From: Pseudomonas sp. MN1F
GTDB lineage: Bacteria; Pseudomonadota; Gammaproteobacteria; Pseudomonadales; Pseudomonadaceae
Length of the DNA stretch: 64,000 nucleotides
Reading direction: 5' to 3'
Assembly (NCBI RefSeq): GCF_009391885.1
Contig: NZ_VZII01000013.1
Coordinates: forward strand, 1 to 64,000
The stretch's first letter is position 1. Each line of letters starts with the position of its first letter. The notes under the pieces are model-generated. The model made no database searches, was not told the DNA's origin, and worked only from the letters and a program-made list of their open reading frames with translations. A program made the translations under genes and the position numbers. Positions 1 through 10,111 of this stretch are shown piece by piece.

Positions 1-20
1 TGTCGCTGGAAGTGGGGCGC

Positions 21-48
21 ATTATAAGGGGATTCGAAAGGCCGTCAA
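21..48 (-). promoter_or_regulatory. Strong sigma70 promoter, rRNA/stable-RNA type, firing off the left edge
   Basis: On the minus strand a TTGACG -35 box (43-48) and a consensus TATAAT -10 box (21-26) are separated by 16 bp. They are followed by a GC-rich discriminator (GCGCCCC), and positions 51-86 upstream are very A/T rich, like an UP element. This combination is typical of rRNA or tRNA promoters under stringent control. Transcription would start near position 14 and leave the window, so the product is inferred and not seen. Positions 49-124 hold no gene. Confidence 0.65.
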
Positions 49-124
49 CCTTTAATTTCAATAAATTGAAATATAAGAGGAAAAGACCGCGTCAGGGCCA
101 CCAGGTGCTCGCCAGCCCCCACCC

Positions 125-736
125 TCAAACCGCCCTCCCCTGCCTCCGAGCAAGCCTCGGAAGCACCCGCGAAACCACAGGAACCCGCATCAACATGAGC
201 ACAGCACCAACGCCTGCATAAACAGCCCACTCCCTCAGATCCGAGCGAACGATCCACAGGAAGTGCAGCAGCCCCAGACCAAGCACCCCATAAACCAGCC
301 TGTGCAGCTTCTTCCACCGCGCGCCCAGTCGCCGCTGGCTATATCGATTCGAGGTAACCGCCAGCACCAGCAACCCGAGAAAGCCGAGCGCACCGACAAT
401 AATGTAAGGCCGCTTGCGCAGCTCAACTGCCAACTGCCCCCAATCCAACCCAAGGATAAAGAACAGGTAGGCCAAGATGTGCAGCACGATATAGGCAAAC
501 ACCCACAACCCCAGCTGTCGCCGCACCACGATCCAGCCCGACCACCCCGTGACTTTCTGCAGTGGCGTCATGCTCAAGGTAACCAGCAGGAAGGTCAGCG
601 CCCCAAGCCCAAGGCGGTCCATCATGATCTTCCCGGGGTCCGGCCCCAGCAGGCTCATTGCGGCCTCATACAACCACCACACGGGGAAGAAACAGCCCAC
701 GACAAAGATGCCCAGACGCAACCAGGGATAGCGCAT
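125..736 (-). CDS. msrQ: MsrQ, heme-binding membrane subunit of periplasmic methionine sulfoxide reductase
   Basis: This 203-residue inner-membrane cytochrome b-type protein belongs to the ferric-reductase-like YedZ/MsrQ family. It passes electrons from the quinone pool or flavin to MsrP. About six hydrophobic helices are visible, and histidines within helices (in [14 protein letters not shown] and LLHFLW) are the expected heme ligands. The ATG at 736 overlaps the msrP stop by one base (TGATG), so the pair is translationally coupled. A TTG one codon upstream is a less likely start. Length fits the family. Confidence 0.95.
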   Translation of the reverse strand: MRYPWLRLGIFVVGCFFPVWWLYEAAMSLLGPDPGKIMMDRLGLGALTFLLVTLSMTPLQKVTGWSGWIVVRRQLGLWVFAYIVLHILAYLFFILGLDWGQLAVELRKRPYIIVGALGFLGLLVLAVTSNRYSQRRLGARWKKLHRLVYGVLGLGLLHFLWIVRSDLREWAVYAGVGAVLMLMRVPVVSRVLPRLARRQGRAV

Positions 737-1749
737 CAATAGTTCTTCCTCAGATCGAGACCGGTATACAGCGACGCCACTTCATCGGCGTAGCCATTGA
801 ACATCTGTGTCTGCCGCACATTGGGGCTGAACAGCCCGCTGGGCAAGCGCCGCTCGCGCGCCTGAGTCCAGCGCGGATGGTCAACGGTCGGATTCACATT
901 GGCATAGAAGCCATACTCATCGGGTGCCAGCCCCTGCCAGGTAGTCTCCGGCTGCTCGGCCACCAGGCTGATTCGCACGATAGACTTGATACTCTTGAAG
1001 CCGTACTTCCAAGGCACCACCAGACGCAACGGTGCACCATTCTGGTTAGGCAGCTCCCGGCCATACATCCCTACGGCCAGAATCGCCAGCGGATGCATCG
1101 CCTCATCCAGGCGCAAGCCTTCTCTATATGGCCAGTCGATCAAGGCAAAGCCTGAACGCTGCCCGGGCATGTGCTGCGGATCCTTCAGCGTCTCGAAACG
1201 GACATAGCGTGCCCTCGAAGTCGGCTCGACCTGTTTGAGCACCTGCGCCAAGGGAAAACCCAGCCAGGGAATGACCATCGACCACGCCTCGACACAGCGC
1301 AGCCGGTAGATGCGTTCTTCAAGTTGATAGGGTTTGACGAAGTCTTCCAGTGCATAGCGCCCTGGCTTGCCCACCTCGCCATCCACCACGACCGACCAAG
1401 GCTCGGTTTTCAAGCTGCCGCCATTGGCGGCCGGGTCGCCCTTGTCGGGCCCGAACTCGTAGAAGTTGTTGTAGTGAGTGGCATCCTTGAACGGCGTGAT
1501 CGCCTCGTCCTTGACCGTCACCGCCTGCCAGCGAGCGGCAGCGAGCTTGTCAGTGAACCAGCCTGGCGCAGCGCCGGGCGCCACATCGGCATAGCGCGAC
1601 ACATCAGCCGCGCTCGCCCCGCCGGGCAACGCGCCCAGGGCCAGACCGGCCAGCGAGCCACCGAGCAAAGTACGACGGGAAAGGTAGATACCTTCGGGGG
1701 TGATCTCCGCTGCCTTGCAGTCGGAAGACCTGGGAAGCTTGAAGAGCAT
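736..1749 (-). CDS. msrP: MsrP, periplasmic methionine sulfoxide reductase catalytic subunit
   Basis: This 337-residue molybdopterin enzyme reduces methionine sulfoxide in envelope proteins. A twin-arginine signal (SRRTLLGG, arginines near residues 25-26, then a hydrophobic stretch ending at ASA) sends the folded protein out through Tat. The cysteine in YRLRCVEAW (about residue 152) is the expected Mo ligand of the sulfite-oxidase fold. I chose ATG 1749 because a GGAG (1756-1759) lies six bases before it. An ATG at 1761 would add four residues but lacks a ribosome site. The gene forms an operon with msrQ, and its start lies next to a long inverted repeat. Confidence 0.95.
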   Translation of the reverse strand: MLFKLPRSSDCKAAEITPEGIYLSRRTLLGGSLAGLALGALPGGASAADVSRYADVAPGAAPGWFTDKLAAARWQAVTVKDEAITPFKDATHYNNFYEFGPDKGDPAANGGSLKTEPWSVVVDGEVGKPGRYALEDFVKPYQLEERIYRLRCVEAWSMVIPWLGFPLAQVLKQVEPTSRARYVRFETLKDPQHMPGQRSGFALIDWPYREGLRLDEAMHPLAILAVGMYGRELPNQNGAPLRLVVPWKYGFKSIKSIVRISLVAEQPETTWQGLAPDEYGFYANVNPTVDHPRWTQARERRLPSGLFSPNVRQTQMFNGYADEVASLYTGLDLRKNY

Positions 1750-1752
1750 GGT

Positions 1753-1801
1753 CGGCTCCATAGCACTGGATATCGGATGTACCAGTAAGACTATGGAGCC
1801 G
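1753..1801 (-). promoter_or_regulatory. Inverted repeat in msrP leader, enclosing its ribosome binding site
   Basis: Two perfect 11-base arms, CGGCTCCATAG (1753-1763) and CTATGGAGCCG (1791-1801), face each other, with an inner ACTGG/CCAGT pair. In minus-strand RNA the msrP-proximal arm contains the GGAG ribosome site, so folding would hide it. There is no U-run after the hairpin, which argues against a simple terminator for pssA. A protein operator is an alternative reading. Confidence 0.6.
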
Positions 1802-1828
1802 GAGGGTTATTCCAGCATTAAATCATTA

Positions 1829-2671
1829 TCACGCTTTGCGCCGACGACCGCGCAGCAGGAACTGGATCGGCCCCGATGCCGCATAGGCGAGGAATATCAG
1901 CAGCAAGATGCGCGGTGGGTCGCTGAACACCACGGCAAACACCAGCACCACCGCGAGGATTGCCACGAACGGCACGCGCCCCTTGAGGTCCAGCTCCTTG
2001 AAGCTGTTGTACTTGATGTTGCTGACCATCAGCATGCCGGCAGCGGCAACCAGCAGTGCCACCAGGAACGACAGCTTCGAACCCTGGATGCCGTAGTCGC
2101 TGAATGCCCAGACGGTCCCGGCGACCACACCGGCGGCGGCCGGGCTGGCCAGGCCAATGAAGTAGCGCTTGTCGGCAGTGCCGACCTGGGTATTGAAACG
2201 CGCCAGGCGCAGCGCAGCACCCGCTACATAGATGAAAGCGACCATCCAGCCGACCTTGCCCATGTCACCCAGCGCCCAGCCGAAGGCCAGCAAGGCCGGG
2301 GCCACGCCAAAGGCGACCATGTCCGACAGCGAGTCGTACTCGGCACCGAAGGCGCTCTGGGTATTGGTCATGCGCGCCACACGGCCGTCGAGGCCGTCGA
2401 GCACCATGGCCACGAAGATCGCAATGGCGGCGAAGGCGAAATACTTGCTCGCCTCGCGCGGGTCGCCAGCGCTCTGCGCACTCATGGAGCTGATGATGGA
2501 ATAGAAACCGGCAAACAGGTTGGCGGTGGTGAACAGGTTAGGCAGCAGATAGATGCCGCGATGACGCACCTTGCGCCCTTCGGCGTCATGCCCTTCTTCA
2601 ATGTGCTCATCGACAGGTAGCAGGCTTTCGGCGTCGGAGGGCTTGTTCGGCTCTTCGGGACGTTCGCTCAT
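1829..2671 (-). CDS. pssA: CDP-diacylglycerol--serine O-phosphatidyltransferase
   Basis: This enzyme makes phosphatidylserine from CDP-diacylglycerol and serine, the precursor of phosphatidylethanolamine, in the inner membrane. The CDP-alcohol phosphotransferase signature D-G-x2-A-R-x8-G-x3-D-x3-D is complete at residues 95-117 (DGRVAR, then G109, D113 and D117). The 280-residue protein has an acidic soluble N-terminus of about 40 residues and then multiple membrane helices, and it ends in a basic tail. This is the Bacillus-type integral membrane class, not the E. coli soluble type. An extended -10-like TGGTATAAA lies about 70 bp upstream. Confidence 0.95.
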   Translation of the reverse strand: MSERPEEPNKPSDAESLLPVDEHIEEGHDAEGRKVRHRGIYLLPNLFTTANLFAGFYSIISSMSAQSAGDPREASKYFAFAAIAIFVAMVLDGLDGRVARMTNTQSAFGAEYDSLSDMVAFGVAPALLAFGWALGDMGKVGWMVAFIYVAGAALRLARFNTQVGTADKRYFIGLASPAAAGVVAGTVWAFSDYGIQGSKLSFLVALLVAAAGMLMVSNIKYNSFKELDLKGRVPFVAILAVVLVFAVVFSDPPRILLLIFLAYAASGPIQFLLRGRRRKA

Positions 2672-2782
2672 GGAGGGTACCTTGCAACAGGATGGAAAAT
2701 GTTCGACACGGGCCCGCGAAACAGGTTCTGACGGCGAGCCACTGGTCTGCTTTATACCAGAAGCTGACTGTCAGAACGAAAA

Positions 2783-2806
2783 AACGCGGCCGAAGCCGCG
2801 TTTTTC
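2783..2806 (-). terminator. Rho-independent terminator of the ilv genes
   Basis: AACGCGGC-CGAA-GCCGCGTT forms an 8-bp stem with a tetraloop. It is flanked by A-runs and T-runs on both sides, so it can work in either direction. It lies just after the ilvC stop codon and ahead of pssA. Confidence 0.85.
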
Positions 2807-2821
2807 ATCTTTCGATAAGAC

Positions 2822-4386
<1,565 letters not shown>

Positions 4387-4387
4387 A

Positions 4388-6112
4388 TCAGGTACGCTCC
4401 GTCTTGCTCAGCCACATATCACGCATCGAGCCATCCTTGATCTGCATCGGATAGACGTGCTCGCTGCGGTCGATCGCGATGTCGATGAACACCAGGCGGT
4501 CCTTCATCGCAAACGCTTCTTCCAGCTTCGGCTTGAGATCCTTCAGGCTGGTGATGCGGATACCGACATGGCCATAGGCCTCGGCCAACTTGATGAAATC
4601 AGGCAGCGACTCGACGTACGAGTGCGAGTGACGACCGTTGTAGGCCATGTCCTGCCATTGGCGGACCATACCCAACACACCGTTGTTCAGGTTGACGATC
4701 TTCACCGGCAGGCCGTACTGCATGCAGGTGGACAGCTCCTGGATGTTCATCTGGATGCTGCCTTCGCCGGTCACACAGGCAACGTCCTGGTCCGGGAAGT
4801 TGAGCTTGACGCCCATCGCCGCCGGGAAGCCGAAGCCCATGGTGCCCAGGCCACCGGAGTTGATCCAGCGGTTCGGCTTGTTGAAGCGGTAGTACTGCGC
4901 CGCGAACATCTGGTGCTGGCCAACGTCGGAGGTGACGAAGGCATCGCCATGGGTCACTTCGCACAGGGTCTCGATGACTTTTTGCGGCTTGATGACGTTG
5001 CCGTCGCCCTTGTCGTAAGGGAACAGTTCGCCATTGCCACGCCACTCGTCGATCTGCTTCCACCAGGCATCCAGCGCCACCTTGTCAGGCTGCTCGCCGA
5101 TTTCCTTGAGGATGCCGAGCATTTCGCTGAGCACGCTGTCGACCGGGCCGACGATCGGCACGTCGGCCTTGATCATCTTGGAGATCGACGCCGGGTCGAT
5201 GTCGACATGGATGATCTTGGCGTTCGGGCAGAACTTGGCCGGGCCATTGACCACGCGGTCGTCGAAACGCGCGCCGACAGCGAAGATCACGTCGGCATTG
5301 TGCATGGCCATGTTGGCGGTGTAGCTGCCGTGCATGCCGAGCATGCCGAGGAACTGACGGTCGGTACCCGGGAAGCCACCCAGCCCCATCAGGGTATTGG
5401 TGACTGGCAGGTTCAGCGACTTGGCGATTTCGGTCAGGGCTTCGGAGCCACCACCGAGGATCACGCCGCCACCGGCGTAGACGATCGGACGCTTGGCGGC
5501 CAGGAGCATCTCGGCAGCCTTGCGGATCTGGCCGGAGTGACCGCGCACAGCCGGGCTGTACGAGCGCAGCTTGACCTTCTTCGGATAGACGTACTCGAAC
5601 TTCTCGGCCGGATTGGTCATATCTTTTGGAATGTCGACCACGACCGGGCCTGGGCGACCGGATTGCGCCAGGTAGAAGGCTTTCTTGAGTACTTCAGGGA
5701 TCTCGGTCGGGTTCTTGATCATGAAGCTGTGCTTCACGATCGGCCGCGAGATACCGATCATGTCGGTTTCCTGGAAGGCATCGGTACCTACCATGGTGCT
5801 AGGCACCTGGCCGGACAGGATGACCATCGGAATCGAATCCATGTAGGCGGTGGCAATGCCGGTAATGGCATTGGTCGCGCCTGGGCCGGAGGTTACCAGC
5901 ACCACACCGGCCTTGCCGGTGGCGCGGGCGTAGCCGTCCGCCATATGGGTTGCCGCCTGCTCGTGACGAACCAGGATGTGTTCCACTTCCGGTTCTTTGA
6001 ACAGTGCGTCGTAAACATGAAGGAGAGCACCACCAGGGTACCCGTAGATGTGCTTAACGCCTTCGTCACGCAAGAAGCGGACGACCATTTCAGCGCCAGA
6101 TAAAAGCTCCAC
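4388..6112 (-). CDS. ilvI: Acetolactate synthase large (catalytic) subunit
   Basis: A thiamine-diphosphate and FAD enzyme that condenses pyruvate with pyruvate or 2-ketobutyrate. In the 574-residue protein the N-terminal domain contains the catalytic glutamate in [19 protein letters not shown]. The C-terminal ThDP motif reads GEGS...NN, where the family usually has GDGS. The GTG at 6112 is chosen because GAGGTGA sits just upstream. A GTG at 6121, three codons earlier, overlaps that ribosome site. It is the first gene of ilvI-ilvH-ilvC and could equally be named ilvB. Confidence 0.96.
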   Translation of the reverse strand: MELLSGAEMVVRFLRDEGVKHIYGYPGGALLHVYDALFKEPEVEHILVRHEQAATHMADGYARATGKAGVVLVTSGPGATNAITGIATAYMDSIPMVILSGQVPSTMVGTDAFQETDMIGISRPIVKHSFMIKNPTEIPEVLKKAFYLAQSGRPGPVVVDIPKDMTNPAEKFEYVYPKKVKLRSYSPAVRGHSGQIRKAAEMLLAAKRPIVYAGGGVILGGGSEALTEIAKSLNLPVTNTLMGLGGFPGTDRQFLGMLGMHGSYTANMAMHNADVIFAVGARFDDRVVNGPAKFCPNAKIIHVDIDPASISKMIKADVPIVGPVDSVLSEMLGILKEIGEQPDKVALDAWWKQIDEWRGNGELFPYDKGDGNVIKPQKVIETLCEVTHGDAFVTSDVGQHQMFAAQYYRFNKPNRWINSGGLGTMGFGFPAAMGVKLNFPDQDVACVTGEGSIQMNIQELSTCMQYGLPVKIVNLNNGVLGMVRQWQDMAYNGRHSHSYVESLPDFIKLAEAYGHVGIRITSLKDLKPKLEEAFAMKDRLVFIDIAIDRSEHVYPMQIKDGSMRDMWLSKTERT

Positions 6113-6121
6113 GTTGTTCAC

Positions 6122-6360
6122 CTCTAAAACGCCAGAATACCGCCCTCACTGGGCGGGTCTTAATAGGTTTACTGCCAAGCAGAGCATGAGCGAACGTTCA
6201 GCACTGACTGAGCAAGTATTGGGAGCACCCCAGAGTGTTGCGGGGTTTTCCCACCCAGCGCGAGGTAACGCGTTGCGGGGTGTAACAGGCGGCGCGGGTA
6301 TGCGCCTCATGATCTGCTTAGCGGGTCTGCTTCTGGCAGTCCCTCTACAGCGGAATCTGG
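6122..6360 (-). promoter_or_regulatory. Long 5' leader of the ilvIHC operon
   Basis: About 240 nt separate the predicted promoter from ilvI. A hairpin CCGCCC-N5-GGGCGG (6140-6156) sits just before the ribosome site and is followed by only a loosely U-rich stretch. An open frame of about 54 codons begins at an ATG near 6309, but it has no run of Ile, Val or Leu codons that would mark a classical attenuation peptide. The direct repeat TTGCGGGGT occurs twice (about 6238 and 6274). Confidence 0.4.
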
Positions 6361-6389
6361 ATTCTTGTGATTTGGCGCCTACAAGTCAA
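6361..6389 (-). promoter_or_regulatory. Predicted sigma70 promoter of ilvIHC
   Basis: TTGACT (6384-6389) and AAGAAT (6361-6366) are spaced exactly 17 bp apart on the minus strand, within an A/T-rich stretch after the upstream terminator. It is the best promoter in the gap between the YqcC gene and ilvI. Confidence 0.65.
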
Positions 6390-6474
6390 GAAAAATTATT
6401 GCCAATTTTTCCCCAAGATGAATTCCTGCCACCACTAAAAACCGAGTCAGCAGCAGAATAAATAAGATTTCCAT

Positions 6475-6499
6475 AAAAAAGGGCCACAATCTGCGGCCC
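6475..6499 (-). terminator. Rho-independent terminator after the YqcC gene
   Basis: On the minus strand GGGCC and GGCCC arms are followed by six U residues (A-run 6475-6480 on the plus strand). It closes the mrcB-TPR-YqcC unit and isolates it from ilvIHC. Confidence 0.8.
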
Positions 6500-6520
6500 T
6501 TGAAGGAAAAACTGAAGAAA

Positions 6521-6856
6521 TCAGGCGGAAGGAGCGATCAATTGATCGAATGCTGCCAACAGCCGGCGCAGCTCGCGACTTTCTTCCGGACGATCGGTGA
6601 ACACGGTTTCCGCCATCACCAGGATGCTTGAGGCATTGGGCAGCGGGTGGCCGAGCTCGATGATGATCTTCATGCGCGGCAGGAAGATCCACTGCAACCA
6701 CTGCTCGAAGCTGAGCGTGTCGACCGCGAACGGCACGGTACTGGCCAGCGCTTCGTCACTGGGCGGCGCGTCATCCCACCAACCCTGCACCTGCAGCTCA
6801 CGCTCGATGAGCAGCAGGTGGTCGGCGATATCGAGAATGCGTTGCTCGACCATCAC
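6521..6856 (-). CDS. YqcC family protein (DUF446)
   Basis: A 111-residue cytoplasmic, mostly helical and acidic protein with no signal peptide. The family is recognised from residues such as DHLLLIERELQVQGWW and the FEQWLQWIFLPRM block. No biochemical role is established; in enterobacteria the homologue lies near truC. Here the ATG overlaps the stop of the upstream TPR lipoprotein by four bases (ATGA), so it is probably translated with it. Confidence 0.85.
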   Translation of the reverse strand: MMVEQRILDIADHLLLIERELQVQGWWDDAPPSDEALASTVPFAVDTLSFEQWLQWIFLPRMKIIIELGHPLPNASSILVMAETVFTDRPEESRELRRLLAAFDQLIAPSA

Positions 6857-7644
6857 GAGTTGACCCGCGCTTTCTGCCGCGCCAGGGCGGCACCGGCGCT
6901 GTCACCTTGCTTCTCACGGGCCTGGGCGATGGTGTTCCACAGCTCGGCCTGCAGGTCGGGGCGACCATTGGCGTAGGTCAGCGCACGGCGGGCCAGTTGC
7001 TCGGCCTGTGGTGCGTCGCCTTGCGACAGGCGTACCTGCGCCAGACGGAACAGTACCTGCGGCTCGCGCGGGGCGATGCGCTGGGCACGCTCCAGGCTCG
7101 ACGCGGCACCATTGTAGTCACCGCTGCCCTGCTGCGACTGGGCAGTGGTCAGCAAAGCCAGTACCGGGCCGTCGAGCTGTTCATCGGCCGAGAGGCCACC
7201 GGAAGCCGCGTTGCTACGCGGAATGCCGGTCGGTGCGCTGGCAGCGACCGGCGCGTTGCTCATCGAAGCAATGTCGAACGGTTCGTCGGCGATCGGGTTG
7301 GGATTGGTGGTCATCGGTGCCGAAGTGACCGGGCCCGACGTGACAGGGCCTGGCGTGATCGGGCCGGTACTGATCGGCGCCGCGCCATTGCCCGCCGGGA
7401 AGGTCTGGATGCCAGCGGCACCCGCACCTTGCGGAATCATCACGGTCACACCCGAGTCCTCGGGCAGCGACTGTGCCTGCGCGGTGCCGTTGCTCATGCC
7501 CGCAGCCGAACGGTGGGCCTGGACGCGCTCACTATTGGACACCCGGGTGCTCGAGTCCACTACCGGAATGTTGCCTCGCGGCACGCTGGAACAACCCTGG
7601 AGCACCACCAGCGCCGTCACGGCAGGAAACAGCCACTTATTCAA
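6853..7644 (-). CDS. Lipoprotein with TPR repeats, linked to PBP1B
   Basis: The N-terminus MNKWLFPAVTALVVLQGC is a lipoprotein signal with a lipobox ending in cysteine. A low-complexity Pro/Thr/Gly/Ser linker follows (repeated TSGPVTS-like units, roughly residues 80-130). The C-terminal third has about two to three TPR-like helices (RAQRIAPREPQVLFRLAQVRLSQGD, then AEQLARRALTYANG). I chose TTG 7644 because GAGG lies six bases upstream and it gives a clean signal peptide. An ATG at 7656 would add MRCE. It follows mrcB by fewer than 30 bases and may be an envelope cofactor of that synthase; this is inference. Confidence 0.8.
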   Translation of the reverse strand: MNKWLFPAVTALVVLQGCSSVPRGNIPVVDSSTRVSNSERVQAHRSAAGMSNGTAQAQSLPEDSGVTVMIPQGAGAAGIQTFPAGNGAAPISTGPITPGPVTSGPVTSAPMTTNPNPIADEPFDIASMSNAPVAASAPTGIPRSNAASGGLSADEQLDGPVLALLTTAQSQQGSGDYNGAASSLERAQRIAPREPQVLFRLAQVRLSQGDAPQAEQLARRALTYANGRPDLQAELWNTIAQAREKQGDSAGAALARQKARVNS

Positions 7645-7672
7645 TTCACACCTCATCAATGCTGCATTGGGC

Positions 7673-9994
7673 TCAGTTCATCCAGCCCTTGACCCAGTCC
7701 ATGACCGACTCTACGGGATTCTGCTCGCCGCCACAGGTTGCGCCGGCGGGCGGTTCACTGCCGCGAATATACGGCATCTGCACGGCTCCCGGACAGCTTC
7801 TGTCGGAGCCATGGCCGCTGTACGGATCAATCCACGCCTGCACCACGTTGTCGGGCTGCGGCATGTCCAACGGCAGCGGGTCGGCCTTCTTCATGAAGCT
7901 GGTCCAGACCTGCAGGGCGCCGGTGGCACCGGTAAATGGCGTCTTGCCGTTGTCGTCACGGCCCATCCACACCACCGCCAGCAGGTCCTGGCTGAAGCCG
8001 GAGAACCAGCTGTCGCGTGAATCGTTACTGGTGCCGGTCTTGCCCGCCAGGGTCAGCGAGCTTGGCAGCACGTTGTAGACCGAGCGGCCGGTACCCTCGC
8101 GCATCACCCGCTGCATGGCGTTCTGCACCAGGTAGATGGAACCCGGGTCGAAGGTCTGCTGGATCTGGAACGGGTAGCGCTTGAGCGGCTCGCCTTCGGC
8201 GGTGAGCACGCTGCGGATGCCGCGCATCGGCGTGTTGAAGCCACCGTTGGCGATGGTCTGGTACATGGTCGCGACCTGCATTGGCGACATGCCGCCAGCG
8301 CCCAGCAGCATCGCCGGGAAGGCTGGCCAGTCGACGTTGACGCCGAGGCGGCCAATGGTCTTGATCACATTCGGCACACCCACTTCCAGGCCGAGCTTGG
8401 CGGTCGACAGGTTCAGCGAGTTGGCCAGGCCCTGGTACAGGTAGATCGTACCGTGCGAACGCCGGTCATAGTTTTGCGGGCGCCATACCTGGCCGTCGGC
8501 ACCCTTGACCGAGAACGGTTCGTCCTGCACCCAGGTGGTCAGGGTGTACTTGCTTGGCTGCTCCAGCGCGGTCAGGTAGACCGCCGGCTTGACCAGCGAG
8601 CCGATCGGCCGCACGGCGTCGATGGCACGGTTGAAACCGGCAAAGCCGGACTGGCGGCTGCCGATCAATGCCTGCACTTCGCCGGTTTCCGGGTTGGTCA
8701 CGACCATCGCCGATTCCACCTCGTCGGCACCTTTGCGCCCGGCCAGGCGTTTGAAGGTTTCGGCCATGGAGGTTTCGGCCTTCATCTGCAGGATCGGGTC
8801 GAAGCTGGTGAAGATGCGCAGGCCTTCTTCGGTCAAGTCTTCGTCGCGGTAGTCCTGGCGCAGCTGGCGCTTGACCAGGTCAAGGAACGCCGGGAACGAA
8901 CTGTCGGCAAGGCTGCCGCGCTTGGTCACGCCCAGCGGCATCTTCTTCGCCGCATCGACTTCCGCCTGGCTGGCCACGCCCTGCTCGGCCACCAGGTCGA
9001 GGACCAGGTTACGCCGCGCCAGCGCACGGTCAGGGTAACGCCGCGGGTTGTAGTAGGACGGCCCCTTGACCATGCCTACCAGCAAGGCGATCTGGTGCAG
9101 TTTCAGCTCCGAAAGCGGCTGGCTGAAGAAGAACTGGCTGGCCAGGCCGAAGCCATGCACCGCGCGCTGGCCATCCTGGCCGACGAACACTTCGTTGAGG
9201 TAGGCTTCGAGGATTTCGCGCTTGTCGTAGTGCATCTCCAGCAGCACGGCCATCATCGCTTCAGTCAGCTTGCGGCTGAGGCTACGTTCGCTGGTCAGGT
9301 AGAAGTTCTTCACCAACTGCTGGGTCAGGGTACTGCCGCCCTGGCGCATCGAGCCTGCCGAGGTGTTGACCCACATGGCCCGGGCGATGGACTTGGGCGA
9401 CACGCCGAAGTGGCTGTAGAAGTCCCGGTCCTCGGTGGCTACCAGGGTTTCGAGCAGGTATGGCGGCACCTGGTCGATCTTGATCAGGATGCGGTCTTCG
9501 AGGTTTTTCGGGTAGATACCACCGATCATCAGCGGTTCAAGGCGCACCACGTCAAGCTTCTTGCCATTGGCACCGGCAAGGTCTGCCACGTAGTCGCCGG
9601 AGAAGCGCACACGCACGAACTGCGCAGGCTCCATGCCCTCGTAGAACTGGAAGCCACGGGTATTGAGGTCGACGGTATTGCCGTTGATCGCCGCCGCACC
9701 CGGGCCGCTGGCTGCGCTTTCACGCCGGTAGCCGAGGGCATCGAGCTCGGTGAGGAAGTCGTTCTTGCTCAGTTTCTGGCCGCTGAACAGCTCCAGCGGC
9801 CGGGCATACACCTTGGCCGGGATGGTCCAGCGCTTGCCGGAGAACTTCTCCTGAACGATGGCATCAAGGTAAACCGCGAAGCCGGCGACGATCACCAGGC
9901 CGACCAGGCTGAGCTTCAAGGCCCAGCCCAGCCAGGCGCGCGAGCGGCCGGTCGGGCGTTTCTGAGGGGTACGGGGATTTCGGGTTCGAGTCAT
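7673..9994 (-). CDS. mrcB: Penicillin-binding protein 1B, bifunctional peptidoglycan synthase
   Basis: A 773-residue class A PBP. A short basic cytoplasmic tail is followed by one membrane helix (about 22-46), then a UB2H-like region. The GT51 glycosyltransferase has catalytic E188 (ATEDRDFYSHFG) and RQGGSTLTQQ (217-226). The transpeptidase has S466-x-x-K469, S526-x-N528 and K652-T-G. It polymerises and crosslinks lipid II in the periplasm. The reading frame is intact. It is the first gene of a three-gene unit with the TPR lipoprotein and YqcC. Confidence 0.97.
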   Translation of the reverse strand: MTRTRNPRTPQKRPTGRSRAWLGWALKLSLVGLVIVAGFAVYLDAIVQEKFSGKRWTIPAKVYARPLELFSGQKLSKNDFLTELDALGYRRESAASGPGAAAINGNTVDLNTRGFQFYEGMEPAQFVRVRFSGDYVADLAGANGKKLDVVRLEPLMIGGIYPKNLEDRILIKIDQVPPYLLETLVATEDRDFYSHFGVSPKSIARAMWVNTSAGSMRQGGSTLTQQLVKNFYLTSERSLSRKLTEAMMAVLLEMHYDKREILEAYLNEVFVGQDGQRAVHGFGLASQFFFSQPLSELKLHQIALLVGMVKGPSYYNPRRYPDRALARRNLVLDLVAEQGVASQAEVDAAKKMPLGVTKRGSLADSSFPAFLDLVKRQLRQDYRDEDLTEEGLRIFTSFDPILQMKAETSMAETFKRLAGRKGADEVESAMVVTNPETGEVQALIGSRQSGFAGFNRAIDAVRPIGSLVKPAVYLTALEQPSKYTLTTWVQDEPFSVKGADGQVWRPQNYDRRSHGTIYLYQGLANSLNLSTAKLGLEVGVPNVIKTIGRLGVNVDWPAFPAMLLGAGGMSPMQVATMYQTIANGGFNTPMRGIRSVLTAEGEPLKRYPFQIQQTFDPGSIYLVQNAMQRVMREGTGRSVYNVLPSSLTLAGKTGTSNDSRDSWFSGFSQDLLAVVWMGRDDNGKTPFTGATGALQVWTSFMKKADPLPLDMPQPDNVVQAWIDPYSGHGSDRSCPGAVQMPYIRGSEPPAGATCGGEQNPVESVMDWVKGWMN

Positions 9995-10111
9995 GGCGGC
10001 GGATTATACGCACTTTATAAAGGGTAGGCAGGCGCCCTCTGGCGGTAGGCAGGGACGGCACCATTGACCATAATGGCGCTTTCGAATTCCCTGACGCCGG
10101 AAGGATTTCCC

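Noticed and set aside
6181..6460. Small protein gene on the plus strand before ilvI
   Set aside because: The frame covers the ilvI leader and promoter, has no ribosome site and resembles nothing.
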